Source of the DNA: Harmothoe impar
Taxonomy: Eukaryota > Annelida > Polychaeta > Phyllodocida > Polynoidae
Direction of reading: 5' to 3'
DNA: 64,000 bases
NCBI GenBank assembly: GCA_947462335.1
Contig: OX381714.1
Coordinates: 16,588,618-16,652,617, forward strand
Below are positions 21,706 through 34,469 of this stretch, piece by piece; position 1 is the stretch's first letter, and every line of letters begins with the position of its first letter. Under the pieces are notes generated by a model. It was not told where the DNA came from. It worked only from the letters and a program-made list of their open reading frames with translations, and searched no databases. The translations under genes were made by a program, and so were the position numbers.

Positions 21706-21989
21706 TATACATCTACTAGGACGTTGCTACTGTACCATGTACTGCCTAGATAGCATCATTACTATTATGTTCCATTGCACAGTGGGGTTTGGTGATATTG
21801 CGATGTCCACTAGTATGGCAGGGTTGCAGGGTAACAACAAAGAATGCATAATGATAACAATATAATGATAACCTTTCAATTAAGAACACACACACCGCAT
21901 CCTACTGGTTAGACTTCTTTCTATTTTGTAGAAAGTGGCCTGGAATCAATACATAACAAGAGTATGAAACCCTGCCTTCAAAAGCTGAG

Positions 21990-22275
21990 ATGGCACTGTA
22001 GTAGCTTATTTTCAAGACCAGGAAGTGACCGCAGCCCCGTGGAACATAAATGGCAACCCTGTCGGAGGTCTGATAAGCCATGTGACCGGGCAGACCATAA
22101 AATGCAGCTTGGTGTTTTGATGTCATTTTGTGCTGTCAGATATGAAGTAGATCCCTGTTGTGGATGATGCCGGCGGTGTCATATTCAATCAGAAAGCTGT
22201 GAAGGGACAAGGGTGGGGCCAGGGGTGAGGTGGTATATAAAATCAGTGCTATGGAGTATATGTCATAAATCACCA
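21990..22275. repeat. Conserved block, copy 3 of 4
   Basis: Closest to 8190-8480, sharing 'ctgataagccatgtgaccg', 'gaagtagatccctgttgtgg' and the ending 'gtggggcc'. Confidence 0.7.
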
Positions 22276-23959
22276 GAAAATGGGACAAATATTAAAAGAC
22301 TATGCTCATACTGACCATGTACTACAGAGTCTAAATCTTTACTATCTGGTCCGAATTCACAAATCTGGAGGTTTGTCTTCATATATTCGGAGATTTAACT
22401 TTATACATTTTGGTTATATCAGTTTTCCAAATCCATGTGATTGCCATATTGCTTTTTTATAGGGCATTGCTCAAAAGTAAGCCTGTCCTGTTTATAAGCC
22501 AGCTGAAAAAGCCTTCCACCTCTCCCGGTATGGAAAATAAGCCAGGGCACTGCATCAAATCCCAAGAGATACATGTATCAATGATCTGTAATGGAAGTAA
22601 TATCAAATTCCTCAATACTTTCCATACTTAAGAAAAGCTCAGAGTTAACATGATTAAAAACTGCTGAATTAATTTTAAAATACTAGCTGCCAGAGAAGAA
22701 AAACTAGTATAATCCTGTCCTGTTTATAAGCTTGCCCCATTTATAAAGCTGCGAATTTTCACTATTTGAAATGAGCATAATGGCCAGGCTGATATATGAG
22801 GAAATACAGTATTAATTAGGTTCCTTCCGATATTGCATTGGTCTAGATTCCGGATACATATTTACTATGGCTTAATATTAGCCTCGAATCAGTTACCAAT
22901 GCCATGCATAATATAGGATTCCTGCCTAACTTATTCTCTGCCATACTCCCCCTATCCCTCAGTCCCTCCCTTATCCTCCCTTCCGATGCCTCCCTTCCTC
23001 CCTCCCTCCCCTTCTCCATCAGTCCTTCCTGTGCCACTTACAGCAGGAGTATCCTCAGGACTACAGGTTGTGGGGGTGGATACAGGAGACCATTTACTGC
23101 AGGTGTTAGTGAACTTCCGACGGAGGGATTAGTCCTTTGAAGGGTCTCAAACAAGAGATCATCATTTCAGCTTCCCCTGTGGGTAACATTTTGGTACAAT
23201 GTGGATGTGCGTCCATTTGAAACTGACACATCACTTCCCATGAGAACAGAAGTACCGAACTGGCAGACTGACCTTCCAAAATCTGACAGATATTGAATAA
23301 AAGTTTTGATATTTATAAGGTGTAGAGAAGTATCATATTTGGATAAAGAGCACATCATATTTATATCAGCGTTTTGCATCGTGTGAACCAAAGACTATTA
23401 TCGTATTATATGGTTAGACCATGTTTTATTTGTTTAAACACTCTAATTAATTCAAGCTAGTTCATAAGAGTAATATACCGGTATAGTAACAACTTAACGG
23501 TATATTGGACCCATCTAACATCTTGGTATCATCTGTGAGACTTCATCATATTTATAATATTAACAAGGGGATCACATTCATGTCATACATTGTAAACGAC
23601 ATTTAGTAGGCAATAGTTAGCTACTGTCCTCCTCCGTCGACATACCAAACATTATAGTGCCTACAGGTACACCATGCATCTACCTGGCTGACTGCTGTAA
23701 ATACTAGCTTTTACAACAACAATATTCTTTACTTGTCATGGCACTCCTTAATTGCTAAGAAAATATAGATAAAAAGCCCCACAGAATTATAACTGTTACA
23801 GTGAGAATCGATAACCAAATTATGTCTGTCGAAACAATATAATGGACCTTTAATCATCGCTGGTTGAAAAGGACTGTGAACTGGATAGAATTACCCGACC
23901 CAAGCAGTGATATCAAACCCTCTTCCCAGGAGCTGATACAGCACTGTGGTAGGTCGGTC

Positions 23960-24262
23960 ATTTCGAGGACCCGGAAGTGACTGCAGTCCCTCAGTGCAGA
24001 AAGGGTGACCCTGTAGGAGGTCTGATAGCCAAGTGACGCAGCTGACCATCAAAATACAGCGTTGGTGTTCTGACGTCATTTTGTGATGTCAGACGTGACA
24101 CAGATTCCTATTGTAGATGACGTAGGTGGTGTCATATTCAATCAGAGTCTGTGAAGGGGCAGCAGTGAAGCATGGGGTCAAAGTGGTAAATACAATCACT
24201 GCTATGGCCTCCCATTGTCATATATGTCATAGATCATCCAATATCACTTAGATGTATGTGAC
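23960..24262. repeat. Conserved block, copy 4 of 4
   Basis: Closest to 11890-12140. It contains tgacgtcattttgtgatgtc. It ends duplication copy 2. Confidence 0.65.
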
Positions 24263-26809
24263 GACCTGAGTATGGAATGATGAAACATGAACTCATACTG
24301 TGGGAAAGTTCTTTCCATTTGCTTCGACTTTGAAATAAGAAACACATATCTGCTGCCAATTCCTTGAATATTTTGACACCTGTAATCAAAGTTTCACAAT
24401 CTTACACTTATATAATACATTCGCTGGTCAACAGCATAGCTTTAATATAGATGAGCAGTACATGTTAGGCATTTTTATTTTGGATTGATGATGATGCCCC
24501 AAAAAAAGTCGCTATACATCATGTTGCTAGTCACTGATATACTGACAACAATAATCATGGACTGTCGACCTCGACCCCCAGCAAACAGGATAATGTAGAG
24601 GCAAAACACATTACATTTCATCACTTTAAGCTTAAAAACACAGAATGCCTTAAAATGGAAAATGACACCACGTCCCACCTGCGAGGAGCCTGTTGACCAA
24701 AGCACTCCGTCTCGGGATGCTGCCCCACAGGAGCTTCGCTGCGACTGGGCAGCTTCCCTCGACGCCGTGCCTTGGTCACAGGCCCCTCTTGCCGGGCCGT
24801 GGTTAAACGCGTAGATTAATCTATCATGGAGCTAACCACACCAAATAAAGCGTTCCCTCAGGAAAATGACAAATATGGACATGACACATGACAAAACTGA
24901 CAAATGAACAGAGAAAGACAGCTAGACAGCAACAAAAATAAGAAAACACGAGAAGCAATGAAATCACCTTCAAGTGCAAACATCATTTGTTATGGCTCAC
25001 ATCCATGGTTGCCATGCCAACGGGACCTGGTGTCTCATGGCACTCATCAATCATTGTACTGACGACCGTTTCCTGGCCCCCTACACTGGCGTGAAGAAAA
25101 CTATCCGCTCACTAATCTTATTCATAAACAATAACCAGTATGTTAGGTTCACTGGGCCCTCTTTTATTTTGTGAGTATTGATGTTACTTTACTCATCATG
25201 GCACACCAATGCAGAGTCATCGCACAACCCACTGATCCATTTACTCCTCCATGTATCATACACTATAGGGGGTGCAGAGGGGTCCCCCCCCCCCCTCAGG
25301 TCGGAAAGTCGCCGAAATTAAGGGCCTAAAGTTGGAAAGTCGCTTTTTTAGACTATTTTTACTATAGCCAAATTTGTCCAAATGTCACCAGGTCGCTTAA
25401 ATTATTGCACTAGGTCGAAAAGTCACCTGGAAAACAGCCCAGGTCGCCAGGTCGCCGAAAAACCCTCTACAGTCACACTATACATTGTTTATTTAAGCAG
25501 TATGCTGCCCTTAGAGGGCTAATTTCCTGATGAGGATACACATACATTATCTTCACCCATATACATGTGTGTCATGACAAGGGTTGCAATGGGCTCATGC
25601 CATTCATCAATAATTGACTGTTAAGGGCACTCTAGTGAGAGTTCTGATATAAAAATAGGTCTTTATGGAAAGCTTCCTGAGATAAACCTGTCTAATTTGA
25701 GTTCAATAGTTATACACATCAACATCCTGTATGGAATGAGAAGGCAGCCAGATGCATTAATCCCTTTGCAGCTGGCCAAAAAAACGTTGATCCTATTCAT
25801 TTAAGGCAGTGAAATAGATCTGCTATTAGCAATGCAATAAAGTGTAAATGTGGACAATCTGCCTGCTGTATTCAAAAGTCCCTGTCTTTTGATCTTGTAT
25901 ATTGGCATCGATACTTAGATTAGAATACTCATGTAGTTTTTTTACCAGGCATTTACTATAAATGATGACTGATAGTATGCTTGACATCAAAACGGGTCTT
26001 TGTCAAAGACACACACCACCCATAATCTGCCTACACTATATTTTTCAGTCATCTAGATAATTCTCTTCTATTTGATCATTCCTCTCTATGATTATGTTGG
26101 CTTATTTTATGATACGGCAAAGCTGTGACGTATATATTGGGTATTTAGATTGGAAGATTGGAAGTACCCATGTAAAAAGATGAGATGAACTGCCATATAG
26201 TTTAAAAATAAGGTCAATGAACCTTTGGGAAATTGGTCATTGACCTGGATGTGAAAAATAGGGTCAGAATTGAGAACATTGTCCACTGTTTCTACCGTGT
26301 CACCTTTTCTGGGTTCTGGCGGGAAAAAAATATCTAAAGTATGCAATAAATCAAATTTGTTGACACTAATACATTCTATATACCCCCCCCCCCCCCCCCC
26401 CACCCCCACTGTAGAAGCATGCAGTTACTTAATTTGACGACCTCCTGAGAATATTTATTTTGGATAGTGAGAATGAGTTATCATTGTACACAAAACCATT
26501 AATTTACAATGAACTTTAAAAGCATTTATTAAGGGGCAAGGCTGCAAACTACGCACAATTTGCCTTATACTAGATGGCACAAGATTAACTACCTCCGTAC
26601 GGTTCTCATTAATCACCCCTACTCCTATAAACACATAGTCAGGTGCCAGTCGTTGCCACAGCAGCTGTGTTCAAAGAGGGTGTTCCGACAAACCCATGAA
26701 AAAGGAGAGATGAGGCCAATATCGGCCAGTTGTGTTGTTTTTGCACCTAAGAAATCTGTTTTTTGGAAGAAAATAATGCCCCAAACAATGATCGCTAATA
26801 CTTGATATA
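24263..26809. other. Non-coding sequence between duplication I and the MITE cluster
   Basis: I recognise no gene. A GC-rich stretch at about 24690-24835 stands out from AT-rich surroundings and may be a fragment of a coding or structured element that I cannot name. About 24950-25020 matches 9660-9740. A poly-C tract lies at 26383-26401. Confidence 0.4.
25271..25472. mobile_element. Possible MITE rich in 'gtcgcc' repeats
   Basis: Weak inverted ends (tgcagagggg on the left, aaaccctctaca on the right) enclose repeated 'aggtcg.aaagtcgcc' modules. No target duplication could be fixed. Confidence 0.35.
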
Positions 26810-26971
26810 CCGTATTCGACGCTTATGCAATTTTGTTATGGCTATTTTAGTACTTGGGAGTTTAATTGTTTCCAAAATTGGGAGAATTTGAGCCTTTGTT
26901 CTAGTCTGATATTGACCCAAAAAGGGAAGGGGGCGCTTAATAGCGGAGGGCGCTTATTACGTTGAATACGG
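26810..26971. mobile_element. 162-bp MITE with TA target duplication
   Basis: Ends are ccgtattcgacgctta and gcttattacgttgaatacgg; TA lies on both sides (26808-26809 and 26972-26973). There is a further inner repeat of ggcgctta. TA duplication suggests mobilisation by a Tc1/mariner-type enzyme. Confidence 0.75.
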
Positions 26972-27248
26972 TAATTTGCTTCTAGAGTATTTGTCCCAGA
27001 TTTAATAAGCCATAGTATATCCTGCAGCTTATTGTGAAGCCGCCATATACCTAGTTGTTTCCCGAACCCTAGACCAGAGCCCACAGGGCCGACATTATGT
27101 CACCGTGTACCCCAAATCACCATCAACCATTCCCACTGGCGGTTCCAGTCCTGCCATCACAGATCACAGTAACCACCTCAAAAACCAATCAGAAAACTGT
27201 TTTCACCTATGTTTGTGCAAATCCCAACCCCAGGAAAAGATAGTGGTG

Positions 27249-27354
<106 letters not shown>

Positions 27355-27547
27355 GTCATACAGGATCTCTAATTCAATTGAAATAATTATGGGAACTCAC
27401 CATTAGAAAATCATTTTCAGTCATAGCCTTCAGGGAATTAAGCCATCTTCTGGTGACAGAAAAAGAAGGTAAGTTAACAAATATTTGTGCTTCGCCTCAT
27501 TTCCTGACTTCACACACATTGCTCAACCTAAATTATCTGCCTGTCTA

Positions 27548-27914
27548 AGGCTGTGCCTCAGGAACTTGGACCAAAGTCAACGTCTCTGACCGGGTGCTAT
27601 CTCTGACCAGGTGCCATCTCTGACTGGGTGCCATCTCTGACCAGCCTGAATAAAAACGGTTTATTTAGGGCAGATGATGATAAAAAAGGGCAACTAATTA
27701 CTACTTTAAAGAGTTATAATACCCATAACCTTTTCAGCCAAATTCTATCTACATCTGCCCTAAATAAACCATTTCAATTCAGGCCGGTCAGAGATGGCAC
27801 CCAGTCAGAGATGGCACCCGGTCAGAGATGGCACCCGGTCAGAGATGGCACCCGGTCAGAGATGGCACCCGGTCAGAGATGAAAATATTGGCCCAAGTTC
27901 CTGAGACACAGCCC
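27548..27914. mobile_element. Foldback MITE with 17-bp subterminal tandem repeats
   Basis: 367 bp flanked by TA (27546-27547 and 27915-27916). The ends aggctgtgcctcagg and cctgagacacagccc are inverted. Each arm then carries tandem copies of a 17-bp unit (tgaccgggtgccatctc), about three or four on the left and six in inverted orientation on the right. An inner inverted pair (tttatttagggcagatg) follows. Different unit counts in the two arms show arm-by-arm expansion. Confidence 0.8.
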
Positions 27915-27968
27915 TAACAGATTCCTCAATCATTCACAAACTCTTACCCTTAGCGTACTCGCTGTTGG

Positions 27969-28262
27969 GGCCAAAAAAAAAGAAAGGTTTGTTTCAGGTC
28001 ACCCGACCGACCCTATCTTAATAGGGCCGACCCTACGTTTTTTTATGCAATTTTGAAGAAATTCTTATATTTTTATACTTTTTTGTGGTCAATTTTAGGT
28101 TTATAAAATTTTGGAAAAAAAAGTCCCCATCTTAACACTTTTAATTTAGAGGGAAAGTAAAAAAAAAAAGGTTAAAAAAAAAAAGAAAAAGAAAATACGA
28201 CCTACCGACCCTAGAGTTTCTTCCCATGTTACCTGAAACAAAACTTTTTTTTTATTTAGCCT
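27969..28262. mobile_element. MITE of the 'gtttcaggt' family, copy 1
   Basis: Inverted ends ggccaaaaaaaaa/tttatttagcc with a shared inner core tttgtttcaggt/acctgaaacaaa, then 'accgaccct' modules. It is related to 34021-34469. The exact outer ends are blurred by poly-A runs. Confidence 0.65.
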
Positions 28263-29662
28263 GATTTCAAGAGAGGCAGTGTGCTATGCACCATCCCCAT
28301 GAGAAAACGAAAAGAAAAAGAAGAGGAAATTTACAAAAGTAAGGAAAATAAGAAAACATCTCCTCCAACCCAACCACTTCTATACTCTGCCAAATAGCCA
28401 GCGCCACGGTCGTTTATCAATGCTCGCCATGCTGGATTCAATTTGGGCTGGACATTTGTGCAGGGGCACGCAAGTGGAGGGGATCTACCCACTGGACCGT
28501 TGGAGATTCATACAGTTTATTTCTGTTGCAATGGTATTATACCTATTTTCTGAGATAATTGTATTCTGCTGTCGGTGGTTTCAAGTAAGCCCCTATTTTG
28601 CGACCAGAGTAGGCACACCATATGTACTATGATTTATGTTTGTTTTTGAAATGTTATTGTGACATCCTGTCCTAGCTATAACATTATTGCTTATTATTTT
28701 TTATCTTTTATTTTTCAAAGGAATGATACAACATTTGGCTTAACCCCTATGCACAAGTTGATTTCGTACCACACCTGAATCTATAGAATTATGTCTAAAT
28801 GGGAAAGGTCATCTTCTGACAACAGGTTGGTATTGGTGGATTTAGGAGGGGGGCAAATAAAGGTTGTGTGAAAATCCCCCAAACCCTCCCCCGTACTGTT
28901 AACATATGACCCCTCCTTAATATAGAAGAAAACCGATGTCCCATGAAGTATTTTAATTGTGCATCAGTTACTTTAATAAAGTAGAATTCCTGATCGGATC
29001 AAGCAGAGTCCACCGACCATATAAAGACAGACTAATTTGCTGCCTGTCAGCTTCTTGGGGGCTCAGTGCTAGCAGTGACAATACCCAGACTGTGAAGCCC
29101 CCAGGGCATCCTCAATCTACCCTGCCCTGCCCCATGGCTGCCTGCTGCCTGTAGATATGATGGATACATTGCAGCTTATAGCCTTTATTACATGTCTGAT
29201 ACAGCCATCTCTGTGTAAAAGCAGAGGGGGTGCACCTTCCTCTATGGAATACAGAATATCCATAACTCATGGTATGTGACATCACTCACTCGTGATGTCA
29301 CAATTTCCTGGGATTCAAGATAGTGCTGAATCAGTGTGACTTTTACTCAAGGCAAATATCATACCTTTTTTTAAATTATGTGATCTTAGAGACGGGTAAT
29401 AAACACAAAGACCCATTCAGTAGCATTCGCTTGTATGATTACTCACTACTTGGGCCCTGAATCACATTGACATTTACAACACTTGCAGAAAAACACACAC
29501 TGACTTTGTCTGCAAAACAACGTAGCATTCAGGGTGAATGCTAGACTCATTTCAGATGTTTGAGTCTCTTAGTCTGATGATGCTTGCCTCTTGGAGACTA
29601 AAAGAAGGCCTCCATAGAGTCCAGCATTGTGTGACTATGGTAAGAGGACTCCCCAGTTTAAT
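28263..29662. other. Non-coding sequence, no gene seen
   Basis: Mixed AT-rich sequence. A 70-codon frame at 28420-28632 has a hydrophobic stretch but no recognisable family or splice context, so I do not call it. Confidence 0.35.
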
Positions 29663-29770
29663 CCCAGTGGGCACAGAATATTGAAACAACATTGATAAAT
29701 GGTTGTCAATGTTGATTCAATGTTGGATCAACGTGGATTCAACGTTGGACAGAATTTTGTGCCCACTGGG
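29663..29770. mobile_element. 108-bp 'cccagtgggcac' MITE, copy 1
   Basis: Inverted ends cccagtgggcaca/tgtgcccactggg. The interior is iterated 'caatgttgattcaa' palindromes. The same length and order occur in opposite orientation at 62208-62315. AT on both sides may be a 2-bp target duplication. Confidence 0.8.
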
Positions 29771-31239
29771 ATCCTCACTAAAACGCTTGACCCTGGGAGG
29801 ACCAGGGACATGCTAACGGTAACTTGTTAACTACCATAGTGTAGCCAAGACATTCTAATATAACTGGGAATAATAATAGTGGAGCGAACAAGTTTGGCAG
29901 AAGTAAAACGTGACCGTTGAAAGCCCTCCACCTGAATAGAATCCTGTCAGTTATAAGAAATGTACTCACAATGAAACCTGGTAAACCAGTCGGATAAGTT
30001 AGGACTGAAGAGTAATATGTACAGGGTTGCTACCTTAATTTCTTATTTAAACTCCGGAGAGACGAAAGAAGGCAACTCCTGAAGTTGACAGATCACACCC
30101 CATGGACTACACTCTCTGAGTAGGACTCTCATTCCTGAATTATGGACATATAGACAACGGTTCACAAAACTGTTTCCAAAATGAGGATAGGCTGTACACT
30201 CCGAAGTGAAATACATCCGAGTTTCGAAGACTTACAAGGGGCCAATGTCACCAGGGGGTCAACTTTCTAACTTGTGGCAACTTATTTCCTATATTTCCTC
30301 ATACATTTGACATTATACTGCTGTCCCAATGGTTCGCAAGGGACGAAGTGCCACTTTTCTGGCTTGGAAGTCAATTGGTATCGGCGTGATTTGCCCAAGG
30401 CCAGTTTTCATGTTGACCACTTTGATACTTTCCAATTTCCACAGACCCTGATATATATCCATTCCATTCAGTGGGTTCCCTTTAGTTTCATTTAAGACTT
30501 ATATACATACCCTTGGCTTTTTAAGTTCTAATCTAATTTTAGATTATGACCTTAAGTATCCTCAGTTGCAGCAGATGGCAGCTACATGCAAAGATGCAGT
30601 GAGAAAAGTGGATCTGCTTGGACATTGCACAACTAGTAGGCACCACCCCTCTCCAGGAAATAGATGGTGTCCCCTGACAAATGACGTACTTCCTGTCTTG
30701 TGCCGTAATGAAAACAACTGACAGACGCTGTCTCCTTACCGGTCCGTCCTTGGGCACCGGGAGGTCAAACAGATATGTGTGAGGGTGAGGTAGGGGACAG
30801 CATGTGGTCAGTTGTCTGGGCCATATATCTCTGCTCTGTGAGGGCAGCCTCCCAATGCTGTATTTCTTTGTGGTTGATTTCGGTTTCCACAGTCTTTTGA
30901 AAACGTCTTTCATATTTCATATAATTTGTTATAGAACTGAATAAACGTGGGTCAACGCTATTTTCAAAGGTATTCTTCACGTGCAAATTGAGTGTGATAA
31001 ATTGAACTGGTTTAGGCATCTTCCAATGCCGATAATTAAAACCCATCAAAAGCACAGAAATTGTGGTTAAAGTCATCATTAATTGAATCATATCCAAAAT
31101 GTATTATACTATCACAGCCATCACCTCAGTATGTCACAGCACCAACGTTAGCATGAACTATATTGGTACACATTGAGGCAAAACTGAAGCACATACCATG
31201 CAGAAAACGCACAAAACAAATTACATAGTACGTCTCCAG
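29771..31239. other. Non-coding sequence, no gene seen
   Basis: No repeat or coding exon recognised. Short open frames on both strands have no family signature. Confidence 0.35.
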
Positions 31240-31564
31240 CACAGGCTGTAACTGAGTCCTGTTGCCATTGTATTGTGTATGTATAGTATATATGTAAAGG
31301 TCTGACACTCCTAGTCACTGGTCATCTATCCACTTGAGGCGGCAGCACTGTACATGGGATTGTAGGCAGACCGTGGCACCATCTAGTAGAAATCTAGGAA
31401 CTACAAATCTCTGTACTTCAGATGGTGCCACTGTCTACCTACAATCCCATGTACAGTGCTGCCGCCTCAAGTGGATAGATGACCAGGGACTAGGAGTGTC
31501 AGACCTTTACATATATACTATACATACACAATACAATGGCAGCAGGACTCAGTTACAGCCTGTG
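31240..31564. repeat. 325-bp near-perfect hairpin (foldback element)
   Basis: Arms of about 145 bp (31240-31384 and 31420-31564) read cacaggctgtaactgagt inward from each end and are separated by only about 35 bp. Mismatches are few, so the structure is recent or maintained. There are no internal repeats and no clear target duplication, though the sequence just outside both ends also shows 'tctccag'. Confidence 0.8.
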
Positions 31565-33650
31565 GTCTCCAGGAAATACAAAATAATGGTAAAAGATAAT
31601 AATAATTGTTTCAGGATTTTCTGGTAGCATTGTTGGCTTAAAGCAGTCTGACATGTAGGCATGTGAACATTAAAAGACTGCAACATTGACATCAAATGCT
31701 TTAAGTGACCACTACTTGTAAGAGACCTGGGTTCTTGGTGAGCAGGAATGTGGGGGCCCTGGGGTATAGACCCCAGACAAACATATTCAGATATGAAACA
31801 TTTAGGGACACTAAGTTAGGAGGGTCAGTGAGCAGTCAATATCACCGTTGGTCACAATCGGCTAGCTCCAAATTGAGCTTTAATAGCAAATTAGTCGCTA
31901 TCTTCCTTCTAGCTCAATTGCTTGTGTTCTGATAAACAAGTAATTGATTTCCGATGAATGTTTGCCTCGTGTAGGGTTTCTGTCCAACATTCAACTATAA
32001 CAGGAGATATGACTGATGTAGGATGAAGTGCATGGATTGAGATTGTTTGGGTTGGTATTGTTGAGTTAACCATTTAGTTTATCTTCTTCCAATTGATAAG
32101 GCCACTCAGAAAAGGGGGTTATAGACGTCATTATTATCAGCAGAATAGAAATAACTTGCATTTTCCCAACTTCTGAAGTTCAGTTGCTAGGTAGGGTCGG
32201 TTAAGCTGAATTACACTTTTTGTGGCCTTATAAAGAGGCCCACCCAGATATCCTGGTGTCCCGCCCCTTACAATAACCATAATGGAACGAGGCCACCCTA
32301 AATCCTGCAGTGTCCTGTCAATAACCTATTGTCGTTAATATCAAGGATGGGCCACCAGGAAAAGAGTATAATGTAAACCTGCACCATGTACCATGTAGAT
32401 ATGCTGCACCAACTGATGCATGACAGCAACCTTGGCGAGTTACTCGCTAGAAGTGCATAGATGTATGATGATGACAAAGGGCATAGTGCATCAAGGATGA
32501 TGCTATCCTTAAGAGGTGAATGGTCAAGCCTCCCTAAATAGCGCCCGGTATGGCTCCTCATATCAGGAGGACAAGTGGGGGTATTCGCTGCCAGGATTCG
32601 CTGGTCCTTGGCTGGTTTGATGAATACACCCTACGTCAGACAGTGACAGAGAGGGCTACATAGCTGACTGGTACCAGTGAAATGCCTGACTGCAGACAGA
32701 CAAGCCGACCAGCGACATGGGCAGGGGACTTCTGGGTAAAGCGATCTTTATAAATGAGACATGAAGCTGTTAGCCGACCGTACAATGCACTTGTTATATC
32801 TTACTGTTATAGATGTAGGTCTCTCATAACTGTATCCAGAATGAAAAAACGATATGCTTCCCCGCCCCCAGAGAAAGGCTTACTTTTAGAAAGTAATGTG
32901 GCACCCGAATCTGGCCAGCCTCCGGGAGGCAGAGACCTCATGTCATTGTACCAGAACCCTGCAAATTGGCGTCAACCTTTGCCCAGCCTGTGCCCTCCCT
33001 ATCAAACCAGAGTGGGTCACTTTCGGTTGGCACAAGGTGGCCGCAAGTGGACGCCTATGTTCTGGGTTTTCTCTGTTCATAATGTTTTCCCAGGGTAATA
33101 GTCTAAATGTATTGTAGTCTACACGAGTTACTATATAACTGTACAATATCCAACATCGTCATGCCTGTAGGAGGGGATAGGCATCTCAATATATTTATTG
33201 CAGATGGAAGACCATGTCAGCAAATGCATTTCAACCGCAATCAAAACCATGTCATGTCAACCAAGGAAAATATGTCGAAACCAATTTTTGTACATTTACA
33301 TTTGTTATCAAGGAGAAATCCACACAATTATAACATATTCATGCAGGCTAATTTACGAAGAACAGTTATAGGACAAAAATATACCAAAGTTCCCAGATGT
33401 AAGCGATCCAATGACACAGCAATTACACAGCAATTACACCGTGATAACAGGTCTGATTATTGTTTGTTGACAATAAAGCATTAATTTCTCCTCAGAGTAT
33501 CACCTGTTGTCGCCGTCAACATCAGTTTTGCCAAATGAATGATCAATCTTATCGATTCTTTGATGACGTCATAATTAAATGACAGATGCATGATGAGATC
33601 CTAATTGACAAACAGCCATCCATTAACTGGGGGGGGGGGGACTTTGGGTC
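31565..33650. other. Non-coding sequence, no gene seen
   Basis: A 114-codon open frame at 32754-33098 has no recognisable domain or splice context. Nothing else stands out. Confidence 0.35.
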
Positions 33651-33714
33651 ACGTAGGAGGTCATGTGGGAGGTCATGTGGGAGGTCATGTGGGAGGTCAT
33701 GTGGGAGGTCACAT
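33651..33714. repeat. 12-bp minisatellite
   Basis: Five copies of gtgggaggtcat, preceded by a poly-G tract. Confidence 0.85.
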
Positions 33715-34020
33715 GGCATCACCAAAGGGACCAGCATATGAATGTGAGGATGTGAAGAAAGCCCGATGTAGTCCCCACAATCAGAATTGTCTGGCTTGAT
33801 GTTTCAAGTTGAATTGTTACTCAGAGATGAAACTTACAGAAGCCGTAGAGATGTTTAATGTTAGGAGATTGCGTAACAGTATGGCACAGCTACAACCATT
33901 CTAGATAATAATATACAATTTCACCATTGTGGGAATGTGTTAAGGATGAATAGCAGCTCCTCAACAAGGACAATGGTTGTGACAGTAACCAAGATGCCCA
34001 TATAATACGTCTACTTTCAT

Positions 34021-34469
34021 AAGACCAAAAAAAAGGTGTGTTTCAGGTTACATAGTCTGAAAATCTAGGTAGGGTAGATCGGATTTTTTTTTCCTAAATA
34101 TTATTTTTTTTACTTTGGCCGGAAAAGTCTCCAAAAATTGAATCGCAAACTTCTGCGCTGACCCGCTGACAACGGCATTGACTCGTGGACTATCAAATTG
34201 ACTCTGAAATAGCCTCAAAATTGTTTTATGAAGACAGATTGATCCCATGGCGTGAAAAGAACCCAAAAATTGACTTGCAAACTTGAGCGCTGACTTGCTG
34301 ACGATGATGTTGACTCACAGACTATCAAATTGACTCATAAATAGCACTAAAATTACTTGAAATATACATATTTTTTCAAAATTGGATAAAAATATCTAGG
34401 TTCGGCCCTGTTTTGCTAGGTAGGGTGACCCGGTCGGGTAACCTGAAACACATCTTTTCTTTTGGCCTT
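34021..34469. mobile_element. MITE of the 'gtttcaggt' family, copy 2
   Basis: Inverted ends aagaccaaaaaaaagg and ttttcttttggcctt with inner gtgtttcaggttac/gtaacctgaaacac. AT lies on both sides. It contains a diverged internal direct repeat (34125-34210 and 34261-34345, 'ctatcaaattgactc'). It is related to 27969-28262 at its ends but not in the middle. Confidence 0.7.

Larger units (their letters stand above)
12255..24262. repeat. Tandem segmental duplication I, copy 2
   Basis: Collinear with 693-12140 (block pairs are listed under copy 1). It starts about 115 bp after copy 1 ends, so the two are in direct tandem. It holds the LINE at 15001-21020, the MITE at 21591-21705 and probably the one at 21113-21281, none of which is in copy 1. 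It lacks the foldback and CACTG elements of copy 1. It therefore records the empty target sites of those insertions. Confidence 0.8.

Noticed and set aside
28420..28632. 70-codon frame with a hydrophobic segment
   Set aside because: One hydrophobic stretch alone is common by chance, and there is no splice or family support.
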